Origin: Linanthus parryae
Lineage: Eukaryota > Streptophyta > Magnoliopsida > Ericales > Polemoniaceae
Assembly: GCA_023055425.1 (NCBI GenBank)
Contig: JALGPY010000003.1
Coordinates: forward strand, 71,027,491-71,091,490
Direction of reading: 5' to 3'
DNA length: 64,000 nt
The notes under the pieces are model-generated. The model was not told the DNA's origin and ran no database searches. It was given only the letters and a program-made list of their open reading frames with translations. Position 1 is the stretch's first letter; every line of letters begins with the position of its first letter. Positions 47,891-58,741 of this stretch are shown in pieces. The translations under genes were made by a program, and so were the position numbers.

Positions 47891-48356
47891 TGTTGGGAAT
47901 GATTCAAAGCTAGCATTCAGTCGAAATGGTGAAGCAACGACGAAGCAAGGAAGAAAAAGAAGTAGCAGTTCGACGGGTCTGGAATAGTTCGACGAGTCTG
48001 GGAACAGTTCGATAATGACGGGTCCGAATAGTTCGATAGGGCGGCTAATATTGTTTCCTTGTTCGTTTTTGGTAACTCCTTTGTTTTTTGGGCACCAAGT
48101 CGATATCATAGGCCTATATAAGGACCTAGGGTCGTGGCTTACTGGTGTGTGGTGTATCGGGCGGCGTCTATGGTCTTTTGGCCATAGTGTGGTTGTCACT
48201 ATGGCCAAAGGGTTGTTTCTCTCTAATAAATCAGTTTTTCGGGTCATGGATGTAGCTAGTTTCACAACTAGTGAACCACGTTAAATTCTTGTCTCTCGTT
48301 CTTTATTTGTTCATCGTTCTTGCTTGATACCCGGATTCATCCACTGCGTCATAACA
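47891..48356 (+). repeat. 3' LTR of element I
   Basis: 466 bp. Compared with the 5' copy it has an extra CACTATGGCCAAAG at 48197-48210, which is the inverted copy of CTTTGGCCATAGTG a few bases upstream. Confidence 0.92.
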
Positions 48357-48378
48357 GTGCCTCTGCCAGCAGGAGAAT

Positions 48379-49117
48379 CCCAACTGAATGGGTATTGCAT
48401 GTTCGATCTTGGGAAATCCCGCCCCAGGATTTGGATGTTGGTGCTTAGTAAATTCATATTCCTCTGCATATCCCAACTGAATGGGTCATTGTCAAAACTG
48501 TCCAACCTAAGAATTTCATGTTCTTCCGTCTGTGACAAACCGTCGTTCCCCCTTCGAGGCACCGTCTTTTGTAGATGAATACCCCCAGACGGTACTTGGA
48601 ATATCATTTAAAGGGGAACTACATTTTTCGGGTTGTACATATCGAACTGTTTCTGAAGCTCCCGACCTCGGGTAATCTTACTAGGAGAATACATATCCTC
48701 GTCCTTCCCTGACTAAATGTAACGCAGCTAGAACGGTAAGTGGAATGAGTGTCCACCAACGTGGTGCCTTTCACAAGCGATAAGGGGAATGAGTGTCGTG
48801 TACAAGTTAGGACCACCGGCCACCTCCCACTCACCATTCCACAACACAAATAAGTTTTAATTTTCTCACCATATGCAATATACAAACAACCGCACATCAA
48901 AACCAAGTTAAGAAAACTACATACCCTACACCCTAATTGTAGAATCAAGTTCAACAATGTTCTTCAAGAGTCTAAGTGCTTAATTCAATTTTTAAATCGA
49001 GGAAATAACTATTTTAAAAGGTGTAAACATTCCCCCAAACCCTAAAATATAAATAAGCAAGTATGGAGCCTTGAAATTGTGTTCAGATGTTCCTAGTGTT
49101 GGCCTAAGTAACGCTGG
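48379..49117. other. Unassigned sequence between element I and repeat copy F2
   Basis: A few codons of G may run on to about 48378. Beyond that, ATCCCAACTGAATGGGT occurs twice (48377 and 48468) and no gene family is recognisable on either strand. The longest frame (48619-48957, - strand) shows no motif. Confidence 0.4.
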
Positions 49118-49910
49118 TGTAACACCGCCTCCATCCGGAGCCGGAAAATCTAGAAAGATCCCCGAACTCAAAGGAGTGTCCGCCGTCAAGGCACGGAATG
49201 CCCAAGCAAGCAATTAACCGAAGATCATCTATGGCAGAACGGAATCAGGAATAACCATCTTGCAATTAAAATAAAACTTAAAATACTAAAGTGACAGCTC
49301 AACGCTTACTATTCTAGTGTGACTAAGCTCCCCAATCCCGTGCTCTCACTGCGGGGGGTTTAAGAAATAGAAATCCCACGTTTAGACAATTTCCAAGTGA
49401 GGTTATAGGAAGAGTAAACAGGTAAATAAAGCTTAAGGAAATCATGCTTGAAAATTAAAAAAAAAAATGTAATGAGTTTGAAAAGCTCTAGTAGTTCATC
49501 AGAGTTTAAACACTTGATCAGTTTGAAAATAGTAAGAAGATAGTTTTAAGAAAACACGTGCTTTTGTGTCAACTGAATTGAAAACTAGTTTCATATCACG
49601 TGTTTAAGAACAAGTATTAAGTCGAGTAACAATTCCACTTAATTGTGATACCAGAATTTCTATACCTGTTCAGGCTTATACAACGGATTCCAACTCCCAT
49701 TACTCGTAGGGTTGTGAAGATCATATTCACATCTGACAAGGAAGAACCAATCCAATAATCTACCAAGTCAACTAGGCCTTAAGTGTCGACACCCCCTACT
49801 TGATCACCTGTTCAATAAAGAATTACTAGTGCCTACAAGCTAAGAACAATTATGTTACTCAAGTCGGCTCTGAGTTGTCTTACTCAAGAGAAAATCCAAT
49901 AGTGGAGCTG
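49118..49910 (+). repeat. Divergent repeat copy F2, possible 3' LTR of element G
   Basis: Begins TGTAACACCGCCTCCATC and parallels 35266 onward for about 700 bp in the same orientation, at an identity I estimate by eye at about two thirds. The end is not definable by eye. If G is one element this would be its 3' LTR, but I see no polypurine tract before it. Confidence 0.4.
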
Positions 49911-52900
49911 AGGAGACATGCAGAGTCTCCGCACAGGTTATTCCTAAAGACCCATCCCATGCACCAGAGTTCAGTAATAGAACATAGAAGCAGCAATAAC
50001 ATTTTGAATGCTCAGTAAACAGTTTCAAAGTAAGGCAGTACCTTGATGAACTCATTTGATCTCTTTTTGAACAGCAGTTCCAGTTGAGAACACTCACAGA
50101 TATAGAAAAACAACTAAACTTCTCACAACATGTCCAGTGCAGCAAATTTAATGCATACGTCTATCGAAAGACGATTCTCTAAACCAACTATATCTCCAAA
50201 AATCAAGGGTGTTGTCCATCAATACATCTCTCTATATGTGGCGTTATGCAAAAATGCAATGCAGGTTATGTCGGCCAAATGACCAGATTGCCAGTGATGC
50301 TCCAGAGATGTCCAATACAGTCCTAATTGTGCATGGACCCCAAATCATACTCATATAGGTTCAAATTACTGTAAATATGATTCCTATCATTGTCAGATAG
50401 ACTAGGCATTGAAATTCACAACTCTTAATTAATTGCACTTAAGCCTCTGAAGTTTAGTAAAACTACAGAAAAGTCCCTACTGTTGACTTTTAATCAACTT
50501 TGACCCAGATAGGTACAGATTGACTTCAAACATTATGAAATTGATACAGAGGCATGAGGTTATGCCATGAGTTATGATTTTACTGTCCAATTTAAGGTAT
50601 TATAAACTAACCACTTTGCCCCTCATATACAGCTCAGTCAAACTAGGGTTTCCAGAAAGCCAAACTTGGTCAAACTTAACCCTTCAACTTAAAATGACAA
50701 TACGAACAACTTTCAAGAAGAGCATTTTGGTCAACATTCTCATCAGATAACTCAACTCAGAAGTCAATGTTAAGTGTGAAACTGAGTCACAAATTTAACT
50801 TTGCAGCCAATTTTTGGTCAATTGAGAGAGAGAGATTTGAGAATCTGAAAATATTATTTTGAAGATTGAATTCCAAGGATTCCCAAATGTATTTAAACTC
50901 TCAAAACTCAAAATACACAAGGAGATATGATCAGTCAAAGTTAGATGAAAATCATTTTCAAGAGTTTTAGATATGTTCAAGGTAGCTACTATGAGCTTGA
51001 TTTCTGAGACATCTGTTAGGAATCGGAAAATATCCCACGATGAGTGGTTTGAAGTATTCATCGCCAGCTTTTACAAGAAGAAAGAAGATCAAGATTCATC
51101 ACGTATTGGAAGAGTTATGGTCACATGAAAAAGACTGATTCATCACACGATTTTGTACTTGGAAAACTTTCCAACTTGACAGATCAAGATCACAAAATCC
51201 AACAGTCTTTGGAGCAAAATTCAACGGTATTAGAGACTGAATTGGAAGACAATATTAACTTGAAACTTGTATCCAGATGTGTCAAGAGTATACAGGAACA
51301 AAAGGGGGCTCAATTTCATGAAATATTGAGTAAGTTATGGCTGGGAGTGAAGATGGTTGTTTCACCAGACTAGTTCAACACTTGGTAAAATTTCAAGTTA
51401 ACAAGTTAAAAATCCAGTTACCGGAATTCCAAGCCAATTACAGAGGGTTAGTGAGGGAGATTCAAGGCATTCGAAACATGAATTTGAAAATATAACATTC
51501 AACAATACACAGGAGAAAACGGGGGTCCAATTCCTCAAGTAATGAGTAAGATATAAAAGCTGCAAATTGCCTCAAATTCTCAAGGCAAATATTGATAGTT
51601 TATGGCAGCAAGTTGAACTCAATTTTCAGTAGGTTTAGACATCAACTTAAATGAATTGAACAACGTGACATTAGTAGTATTATATACAGCAGCACCAAGA
51701 ATATAGTAAAACCAACACAAGACGGGGGAGTTATAGCATCAAGAACAGTGCTACTTTCCCCTACGAAAGATATTCAAAAATCAAGGTCACCCCAATTCAG
51801 TTTTTGGGCACGTTCTGGTCTAGTATATGAGTTCCATGGTATCCAAGGATCACGTAGCTACAAACAGAATAAAAAACAATAGGAAACGAGCATTTTACCA
51901 TTTTCCGGCGAGCTTTGAAGTTTCTGGCGGGTTTGCAACCCAGTTTTTGGATGAGTTAGGATATAAATTTACGCTTCCTAAATTCGCCTCATCTTCGGGA
52001 ACAATGATATGGTGATTAATTTCACCAAAACGCAACAAAAATTGAGGAATTGATCGATATTGGGTTAGGGTTCGAAATTTCTTACCAGACTTTCTGTCAC
52101 TATTCGATGGTTTCTTAAATTGGTTGTGGAGTTTTGTTCCTTAATCCAAGGGAAGCCTCTCACTGTAGCAGGTTGAGCAGAGATGGAGTGAAGAAGTTCA
52201 GTTCTCCCCTCTAGGAACTATTTGAAAACTTGATGAATATGGAAGAAGAAGAGGGAATAGAGTGTATAATATACTGTAATTAGGGAGAGCTCAGTCTTTT
52301 TAGCCTGGCTAAGAAGGAGACACATGTCTTGATGATGTGCAAGCAATTGGAGAGTGAAGAGGTTGTGTTCATATTAGGGGAGGCATTTGTAGTTTTTCAG
52401 AATTTAGGGTAGGATTTAGATTTAAGGTTTTCATCTAATTTCTGAGAATTACATACCTGCAGCCAAAACTTTAGGATATTCCACAAGTATCCAGTATCCA
52501 CTGGCGTAGCCAAATTCCAGCGTGAAAAGTTAGTTCTGAAATTACATATTTGCCCCCCTAAAGTTTTAATAATATGTCTTTTGGCCCACTCAGACATGAA
52601 CTCAGTCTTGGATCAAGTTCAAGGGTCTTACATAAACTTTAAAAATCAATTGATAAAAGGATACTGCAGCTTCAGAAGTGCTATTATACGACCTGCAAAT
52701 TCACAGATGAAATGGTTATATATACGACCTACAAAGAAACACCTTCTGGTTTACGGAAGGCTCCCACCTCAACTAACCAGTTCCCTGGCAGTTCATATCT
52801 TAGAGAAAAGTCAAAGTTGTTGCTAACATGTTTCTACTCTTTTTTGTCCATAGAAACTCTTGGCAACAACAGGGTTGTGGGTACACATCTCATACCTAAT

Positions 52901-53041
52901 GACCAAACCTGTAACATACGCCAGCATGTTCAACAGTTAAATCACATCACTATGTAGAAAGAAAAAACATCTTAGATCAACAACAGTTACAACATACTAG
53001 AAACAGGAGGATGGACAATCTGATACATATCACAGAAATTA
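49911..53041. other. Non-coding region, probably old repeat, up to the MYB 3' end
   Basis: AT-rich with no gene signal. It may hold the rest of the F2 repeat and unidentified transposon DNA. The last few hundred bases would include the MYB 3' untranslated region. A TATA-like GTATAATATAC lies near 52263-52273 beside a purine-rich run, meaning unknown. Confidence 0.4.
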
Positions 53042-54167
53042 TCAAAAGAAGTCAGGATATGCATCTGAGAAACCAGGTTTGAAATACTCCATTGAAACTG
53101 GGTTCATTGGGTCACTTGAAATTAGTGATCCAGGATTCATATGGTTGTTATCATGCACAATTTCTGCTGGCGAAGGAGGCTGGGGAGGTATCGAGATCAA
53201 ATCAGCAAGTGAATGGACAACTGTGGGGGGAACAAAGGTCCTCCTAATGCTCTTGGCATCAACTGAACTGTGACTTGAAGAACCCTTAGTGATGTATCCA
53301 CCTGCATTTCCCGTGATTCGCACGGGCAGAGTCAAACCACCTTGACCAACGCTGACTGTGTCATGGATGCTCGGTCGCTTCTTTTTCTGGATTGGAGTAT
53401 TTTGGCGGTTGTAAAACTTCTGGGCATGGCTGGCGACTTGCTCAGGTGATTTAGACCGCACGAAATTCCGAGATATACTCTTCCAGTCCCCTTTTCCATG
53501 TATCTCCAGGCCAAGAAGAAACAACCTATGGAGAGAGAAATTCTTAAAGAGAAAACAATTGAATTTCAAGTCTACAGACAGAGTCGGGCTGTCATGCCAC
53601 AAACACTATAATGAGTGTGCAGAGCATTCGCTAGTTTCTAACAGTAATGTATAACTTGAGCATAAGTAGCAAGTATTTAACATTGTAGATTTTTAAGCAA
53701 ATACATTCATTGAAAATATATAGTGAAGCCCAATCGAATAGGAAAGCATGCAAATATATTACATCATAAGTAATTACAAGGAAACCAATACAATACATCT
53801 CGACGGGAACATGCGCACAGGATAATTATAGACGAATATGTTATAGTACTACCGCTTATTTTAAATTGTTAGCAAACATTTCTAACTATGAGAAAACACA
53901 CACACACATATATTCAAGGGTTCAGGAATACTTTCATTTTCAGATTTTATTTCAGGTTTTAAAACGAAATCTTCCCTACCCCTTTCTATTCCATTTAGGA
54001 AAGCAGCCAGTACTCTAATTTCAGCGACTTTCTTATTTACCTCGTTAATATTAAATACTGAATAAACTAAAGCCTTCGCAGTAATTGTTGTGATAAATTT
54101 AAAATCCAAACTGAATTCCCTATATGCCTTCCAGGAATAGTTTTTCTCACAGGAGATCTGCGTGTGT

Positions 54168-54198
<31 letters not shown>

Positions 54199-54573
54199 GG
54201 GGGGGTTCTGATCAAGAAACGTTCATTAAAATTACTTCTGAAAGGAAAATAGGATTTACTTATGTTCCTCCTCGCTCCAAGGGACTCCTTTCCTACGCTG
54301 CTTATCAGGTTCAGGAGAGCGAGATTTTGCGGCATGCCTAGTGGAATTGGGATACTGTGGCAATGGTATTAAACCAGATTCAATTGCATTGATATCATCA
54401 ACTAAATCCCTGTAATGTGGCTCCATATCACAAACTTCCTTCCCGGGGACCATAGAAGCAATCCTCTCCCATCTGTCACTAGAATCATCAGGGACGACTG
54501 CTAAGGCGTTCTCGAAAGCTACATTTTGCTCTCGACTCCATGAAGAAACATCACCTATCCTGTTATTGTTCAT
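53042..54573 (-). CDS. DIVARICATA-like MYB transcription factor, two exons
   Basis: Exon 1 is 54573-54260 and exon 2 is 53525-53042; the 734-bp intron (54259-53526) has donor GTAAAT and acceptor CTCCATAG, and joining splits a Lys codon (AA|G). The product is 265 aa. Residues about 10-60 form the first SANT/MYB repeat ([38 protein letters not shown]). A linker ([11 protein letters not shown]) follows, then a second MYB repeat from about 97 ([42 protein letters not shown]). SHAQK is the hallmark of the DIV/MYBS class of single-repeat-like plant MYBs; these are nuclear DNA-binding proteins acting in flower symmetry, stress and sugar responses. The C-terminus is Pro/Ser-rich. The start is the first ATG of the frame; the preceding in-frame TTG is ignored. 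No breaks, so probably functional. Exact orthology is not decidable here. Confidence 0.9.
54161..54205. repeat. (GT)n followed by a run of 24 G in the MYB intron
   Basis: About ten GT units (54161-54181) lead into an uninterrupted G24 (54182-54205), some 55 bp inside the intron from the donor. On the transcribed RNA this is poly-C then CA repeats. It is a likely hypervariable and error-prone tract. Confidence 0.95.
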
Positions 54574-54579
54574 TCTCAA

Positions 54580-56023
54580 GTTGGATTTCTCCGAAGAGCT
54601 TTGATTGGTAATGGAAATTAGGGGAAGGACTCAAACGGAAAAGAAAGATATCACAAGTTTTGCCGAATTCCCCCTAGGAACTACATATTTATGCCCGTGT
54701 AACCGACAATAGCTTGACTTTCCAAAGCTCACCGATCGGCAGACCAGACACCTGTTAATTAATATGGTGAGTGACGGGAAATATCCTGTCGTCTAGTATA
54801 CCACATACAACAAGACATAAACGAAGTAAAATTAACCAGGATGCGTTCTTGAGGAGTACATGTATTTGATTATTTCAATAAAAGAAGCATCGTCAAAAAA
54901 TTACAGTCCAGCACAAGATAACTCCATCACAAGCTGTTGAGGACATTTATATATGATTACCCCACAAAGAAAATTAACGATAAGGAGAGGAAGATCTATA
55001 AACCCTGAAAGATAATGTGACTACTAACACTGTAAATGTAAAATTACCTAACCGTAATGCATGCCAAAGTATGAGGTAAATTGTATACAAAAATGAAAAT
55101 AGGATATTTTATGTCCTAAGAAGTTGCAATTTTCAGAATAAAACTGAAAATAGTATATGTTCTTTTACCATATTTTATTTTCTCCATTTATTGTCAAATC
55201 CGTCAAAAGCAACTATGACTTTATTGCTAAAAATGAGAAAGAACTAGGTAACTTTCTGTGTTAATCAACACTTGCTGAATGAGAACATGTGATTCGATTG
55301 TTCTTCTAATAGGTAATTAAACAACATTGCTCATGCAAAAAAATAATAATAAACAACATTAGAAAGAAGATACTACAGAGAATCTTTACATGCAAAATTC
55401 AAATACCTGAAAAGAAAAAGGAAGGTTACTCCTAAAAATACATATGGAATAGATGGTAGGCTGTCGGCAAGGAACAACAAATCTAAGTTTCCCGGACACT
55501 TCAATCTTGGTGCCGCAACTGTGACAGACATGCACTTGCGTATAAGGGTGTGGGATATCATTCCCATCCTATCTGACACTTCTAGGTTGTAAATCATGGT
55601 TGTTATGATAATAGACCTCGTTTTATTTTCTGTACCATAGTCTCACAGTGTTAGACCTTTGAGAATTTGATGAATCTCGGTTCACTTGTTAGACCATTGA
55701 TCATATATCCTCAGGTTGATAGTTATCTTCATATTCATCTATCCATGGTTTGATAGTTATCACTGCTTGCTCGACTTAAATGAGGTAAATAATAATCAGG
55801 TTATCCATATGCACTAATTGGTGATGATCAGGAATTCTAGATTTCATGGCTGATAGCTAGCAAGTAGGCCGAACTGCAACGGTAATAGAGAAACAAGGTT
55901 GCAAAATTCACGAATGATATTTTACTCCACCAGTGATCATGGTTAAATGGCAGCCACAGTCCTTTGTGGTTCTAACTGAATTATCAGAGAAGGAATGAAA
56001 AAGCTTAATAAGATAATCACCCT
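54580..56023. other. Upstream region of the MYB gene
   Basis: No gene. A TATA-like CATAAATATG (complement of about 54682-54692) lies roughly 110 bp upstream of the MYB ATG and could be its promoter core. The rest is AT-rich spacer up to solo LTR J. Confidence 0.45.
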
Positions 56024-56028
56024 CAAAG

Positions 56029-57308
56029 TGAAGGGAGGCGAATCCCTGGACCAGTTCGATTGCATGTCTGCTATACCGATTAAAACTTGTTTCAACATGA
56101 ATGCTAGAAACCCTACTAGGCGGAATTAGGGTTCATACCTGCGTCCAAGCTATCTGATGTAGGTCTGAACACTCCGGATCTTCTCCCGTATTCCTGAAGT
56201 TCCTCCTGGATGCAAGTGTGGGCTTGCTGCTTCCAGAATCCTTCTTGGCCTCCAGACGAATTGCTCTCACTCTCGAAACCCTAGATTTCGGTGTGTATCT
56301 CAAGCATCCGAATTCTGAAGACTAAGGACACTTATATAGGCTACGGGAGGGACCTGGAGGAGAAAATACGAATCAGGCTCCTAACTTTATTAGGACTTCT
56401 GGTTCCACCCGAACCTAGTCCGAATACAGTTAATAACAGTTAGTACCACTAAATAACTGTTATTGCACTCCTGTCCATATTCTCAAAACTAATATTTCGA
56501 GCTCCTGTTATTAAATACTTATTATCTCCCCATGTTAAGATTACAGATATCCGTCGATTAAATTAATTACTGACTAATTCATTTAATCGACCTCTTCCCA
56601 ATTCCTTGATCCTTACCACTTAACTTATTTGATATGTCCAGATTACCAAGTAATCTACCTGCAGGGTTTGACATAATCAAAACTTATAAGCTTCATCAAG
56701 GGGATATCATCAATCCCATAACAGGGACATGGATTCCTTCGATATATCAATTTACACCATGGACTCAATAGTATCACCCAACTCATCGAGGTTATTGATT
56801 CCATAGGAATCTCACTCACTTGACTTGTCAAAGCAATAACTACTAAATACATGTGCACATTGACTATCTAAGGATTAAGAGCATAAGTAATCATAATAAC
56901 CATGAGACATAGCTTGTCTTATTATGTCAGTACAAAGACAATGATCTCAACTTGGTCCTGTTCAATATACACAAAGTATACTAGCACATTGAGTTGAAAC
57001 TATAGTATGAACTATACTGTTTCCTGTAGCCAAGATAGATCTACTAAAACAATGTGCTACAATCTTTCCGATGGTTTGTCTAATTCCATCTATATTGTGA
57101 ACTCACAACTTTCATTCCACAAGAACCGAAGATAAGATCTTCTGTGTGTAAGCTATACTCTACACACCGGATCTTCTACTATGCAGAACAATAGACAACT
57201 ATGCACAATAATAATATAATGCAAAAACATTGCCCAAAACCATTCTCATAAATATCAAATTCATATAATCCAATACAAAAAGCATGGCTTTTAGTATTCA
57301 ATCCAACA
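56029..57308 (-). repeat. Solo LTR J of a copia element, upstream of the MYB gene
   Basis: 1280 bp from TGAAGGGAGGCG to ATCCAACA, with the perfect target duplication CAAAG at 56024-56028 and 57309-57313 and no internal region. It has CTTATATAGG at 56331-56340, the TATA box of a - strand LTR, and a GGCGGAAT...TACCTGCG end resembling other copia LTRs here. It starts like H (TGAAGGG) but is otherwise different. It lies about 1.45 kb upstream of the MYB ATG. Confidence 0.88.
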
Positions 57309-57313
57309 CAAAG

Positions 57314-58130
57314 TTCCTTTGAGCACCATACCAGGCCATGTAATTGTGGCATCTTCATCTCCTTGACTGTGGTATTTGGGTGACAAAAGGTCACTTTCTC
57401 AAATATCCCCTGGAACAGGATGGCCTGATTGAGTTGGTCAATTTCCACTTAAAATAATGACATTGAAGAACAAATTAATTGAGTTGGATGAGCGTGTTAA
57501 CTTTTTTACTTGCTTTGAGGAGTTTCACCACACAGAAAGAGGAGAAGTTCAAATAGCAATGAGGGAGTGGTGCCACAGAAATATTTGGTGGAAAAACTCT
57601 TGGTTTATTTCATTCAACAAAAACTGATCTGCAAATGTAAAAGACTCCCTATTTATAAATGAACAGGGGAGGAGTCTCAACCTACGAAAACTCTAACAGA
57701 TAGAGTTGCCTAAGAGTTCAGGATAAGCCTGACCCTTCTTATAAATTCAAAATACATACTGATAAGTGGGAAAAGAAACTGGATAAATTATTCCTAATAT
57801 TTTTTTATAAAACCCCATAGTTTCTAATAATTAACTATAGCCCCTCCGGTATGTCTTGTGAATTTCACCCTTCTTCTGATTCTTATGAGTTAGTTGACCC
57901 ACAGAAGTGAGGAATGTAATCCTTTTAAAATCCTGTTGTGTACGCTCTGCAGTTCATTGACATTGTTTTCTTTGTCTCTCTTGTGTTTTTGGTTCCATTT
58001 TGACGCATGCTTGGACCACTGCAGCATGTTCAGAGACGTAATAAGGAAGACCTGACATAGATGACCTTCCTAGGAGATAGAGAAGTATCTACCGAAGCTT
58101 CATTTGTGTTTTTGGCCCTGGCGGTGAGTG
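57314..58130. other. Spacer between J and K
   Basis: No convincing gene. A short - strand frame (57448 down to about 57310) ends at the J junction and has no recognised family. A TATTTATAAAT-type sequence near 57650 and the sequence around it look like old LTR material, but boundaries cannot be set. Confidence 0.4.
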
Positions 58131-58135
58131 TAAAC

Positions 58136-58736
58136 TGTAGGGAGATTAAGTACCGCGAGAGAGGAGCACCATAGTATGATCTGGGACATCCACTTACCCA
58201 AAAGGTCAACTTTATGAGTTATGGCCCAAATCATACTATATTAATCATGAACTTCATGTCCACCATCCCGATGTGGGACAAACTGCTCACACATGATACC
58301 CAACAATCTCCCCCTTCATGTGTGAGCCCTTCAACAGGCTCCCCCTTGCCCGGAAGTATTCGCCGAATTTCTTTGAATCGCCTTTGTGAGAGTGCGCCGG
58401 ACCACCATTTACCAGACCACTTGCTGGAGCAACACAGGAATTTGACCGTCTGCACGAACACCTGGTCCACCATTCATGGAAGACCCATCCATGAGAATAC
58501 CGCACATCTCACCCTTGATTCACCACGGCAGCACGCACGAGCCACGAACCAGACTCTCATACCACTCATAGGGAGATTAAGCACCGCGAGAGAGGAGCAC
58601 CATAGTATGATCTGGGACACCCACTTACCCAAAAGGTCAACCTTTTGATTTATGCCCCAAATCATACTATATTAACCATGAACTTCATGTCCACCATCCC
58701 GATGTGGGACAAACTGCTCACACATGATATCCAACA
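58136..58736 (-). mobile_element. TRIM element K (601-bp non-autonomous miniature LTR retrotransposon)
   Basis: Two 170-bp direct repeats (58136-58305 and 58567-58736) flank a 261-bp interior. The target duplication TAAAC is at 58131-58135 and 58737-58741. On the - strand the LTR starts TGTTGG(G/A)TATCATGTG. The 3' side has GAAGGGGGAGAT as polypurine tract next to the left LTR. Next to the right LTR the primer site reads TGGTATGAGAGTCTGG, two changes from the initiator-tRNA-Met site. The right copy begins CATAGGG where the left begins TGTAGGG. There is no coding capacity. Structure and size match terminal-repeat retrotransposons in miniature. Confidence 0.9.
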
Positions 58737-58741
58737 TAAAC

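Larger units (their letters stand above)
46307..48356 (+). mobile_element. Short gag-only copia-type element I (TR-GAG-like, non-autonomous)
   Basis: LTRs 46307-46764 (458 bp) and 47891-48356 (466 bp) begin TGTTGGGAATG and end CATAACA, flanked by GTGCC at 46302-46306 and 48357-48361. The 1.1-kb interior has an initiator-tRNA-Met primer site, a gag gene with zinc knuckle and a 400-bp non-coding tail, then AAGGTGGAGATT as polypurine tract. No protease, integrase, reverse transcriptase or RNase H is present. Terminal repeats plus gag alone is the description of TR-GAG elements, which depend on a full copia element. I counted roughly fifteen substitutions between the LTRs, so it is not recent. 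Confidence 0.9.
35266..48378 (+). mobile_element. Ancient Ty3/gypsy retrotransposon G (Tat-like), host of nested H and I
   Basis: A putative 5' LTR (35266-37092) ends just before TGGCGACTC, a gypsy-type primer site resembling those of Tat/Ogre elements. A short coding relic (37142-37387), then a reverse transcriptase to RNase H relic (45570-46306), and a few codons after 48362 share one orientation. H and I, each with its own target duplication, split it. Gag and protease are absent, so a large internal deletion predates H. A divergent copy of the LTR-like segment lies at 49118, consistent with a 3' LTR. Confidence 0.5.

Noticed and set aside
57179..57448. 89-codon - strand frame overlapping the J end
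   Set aside because: It runs across the solo LTR boundary and has no recognisable domain.
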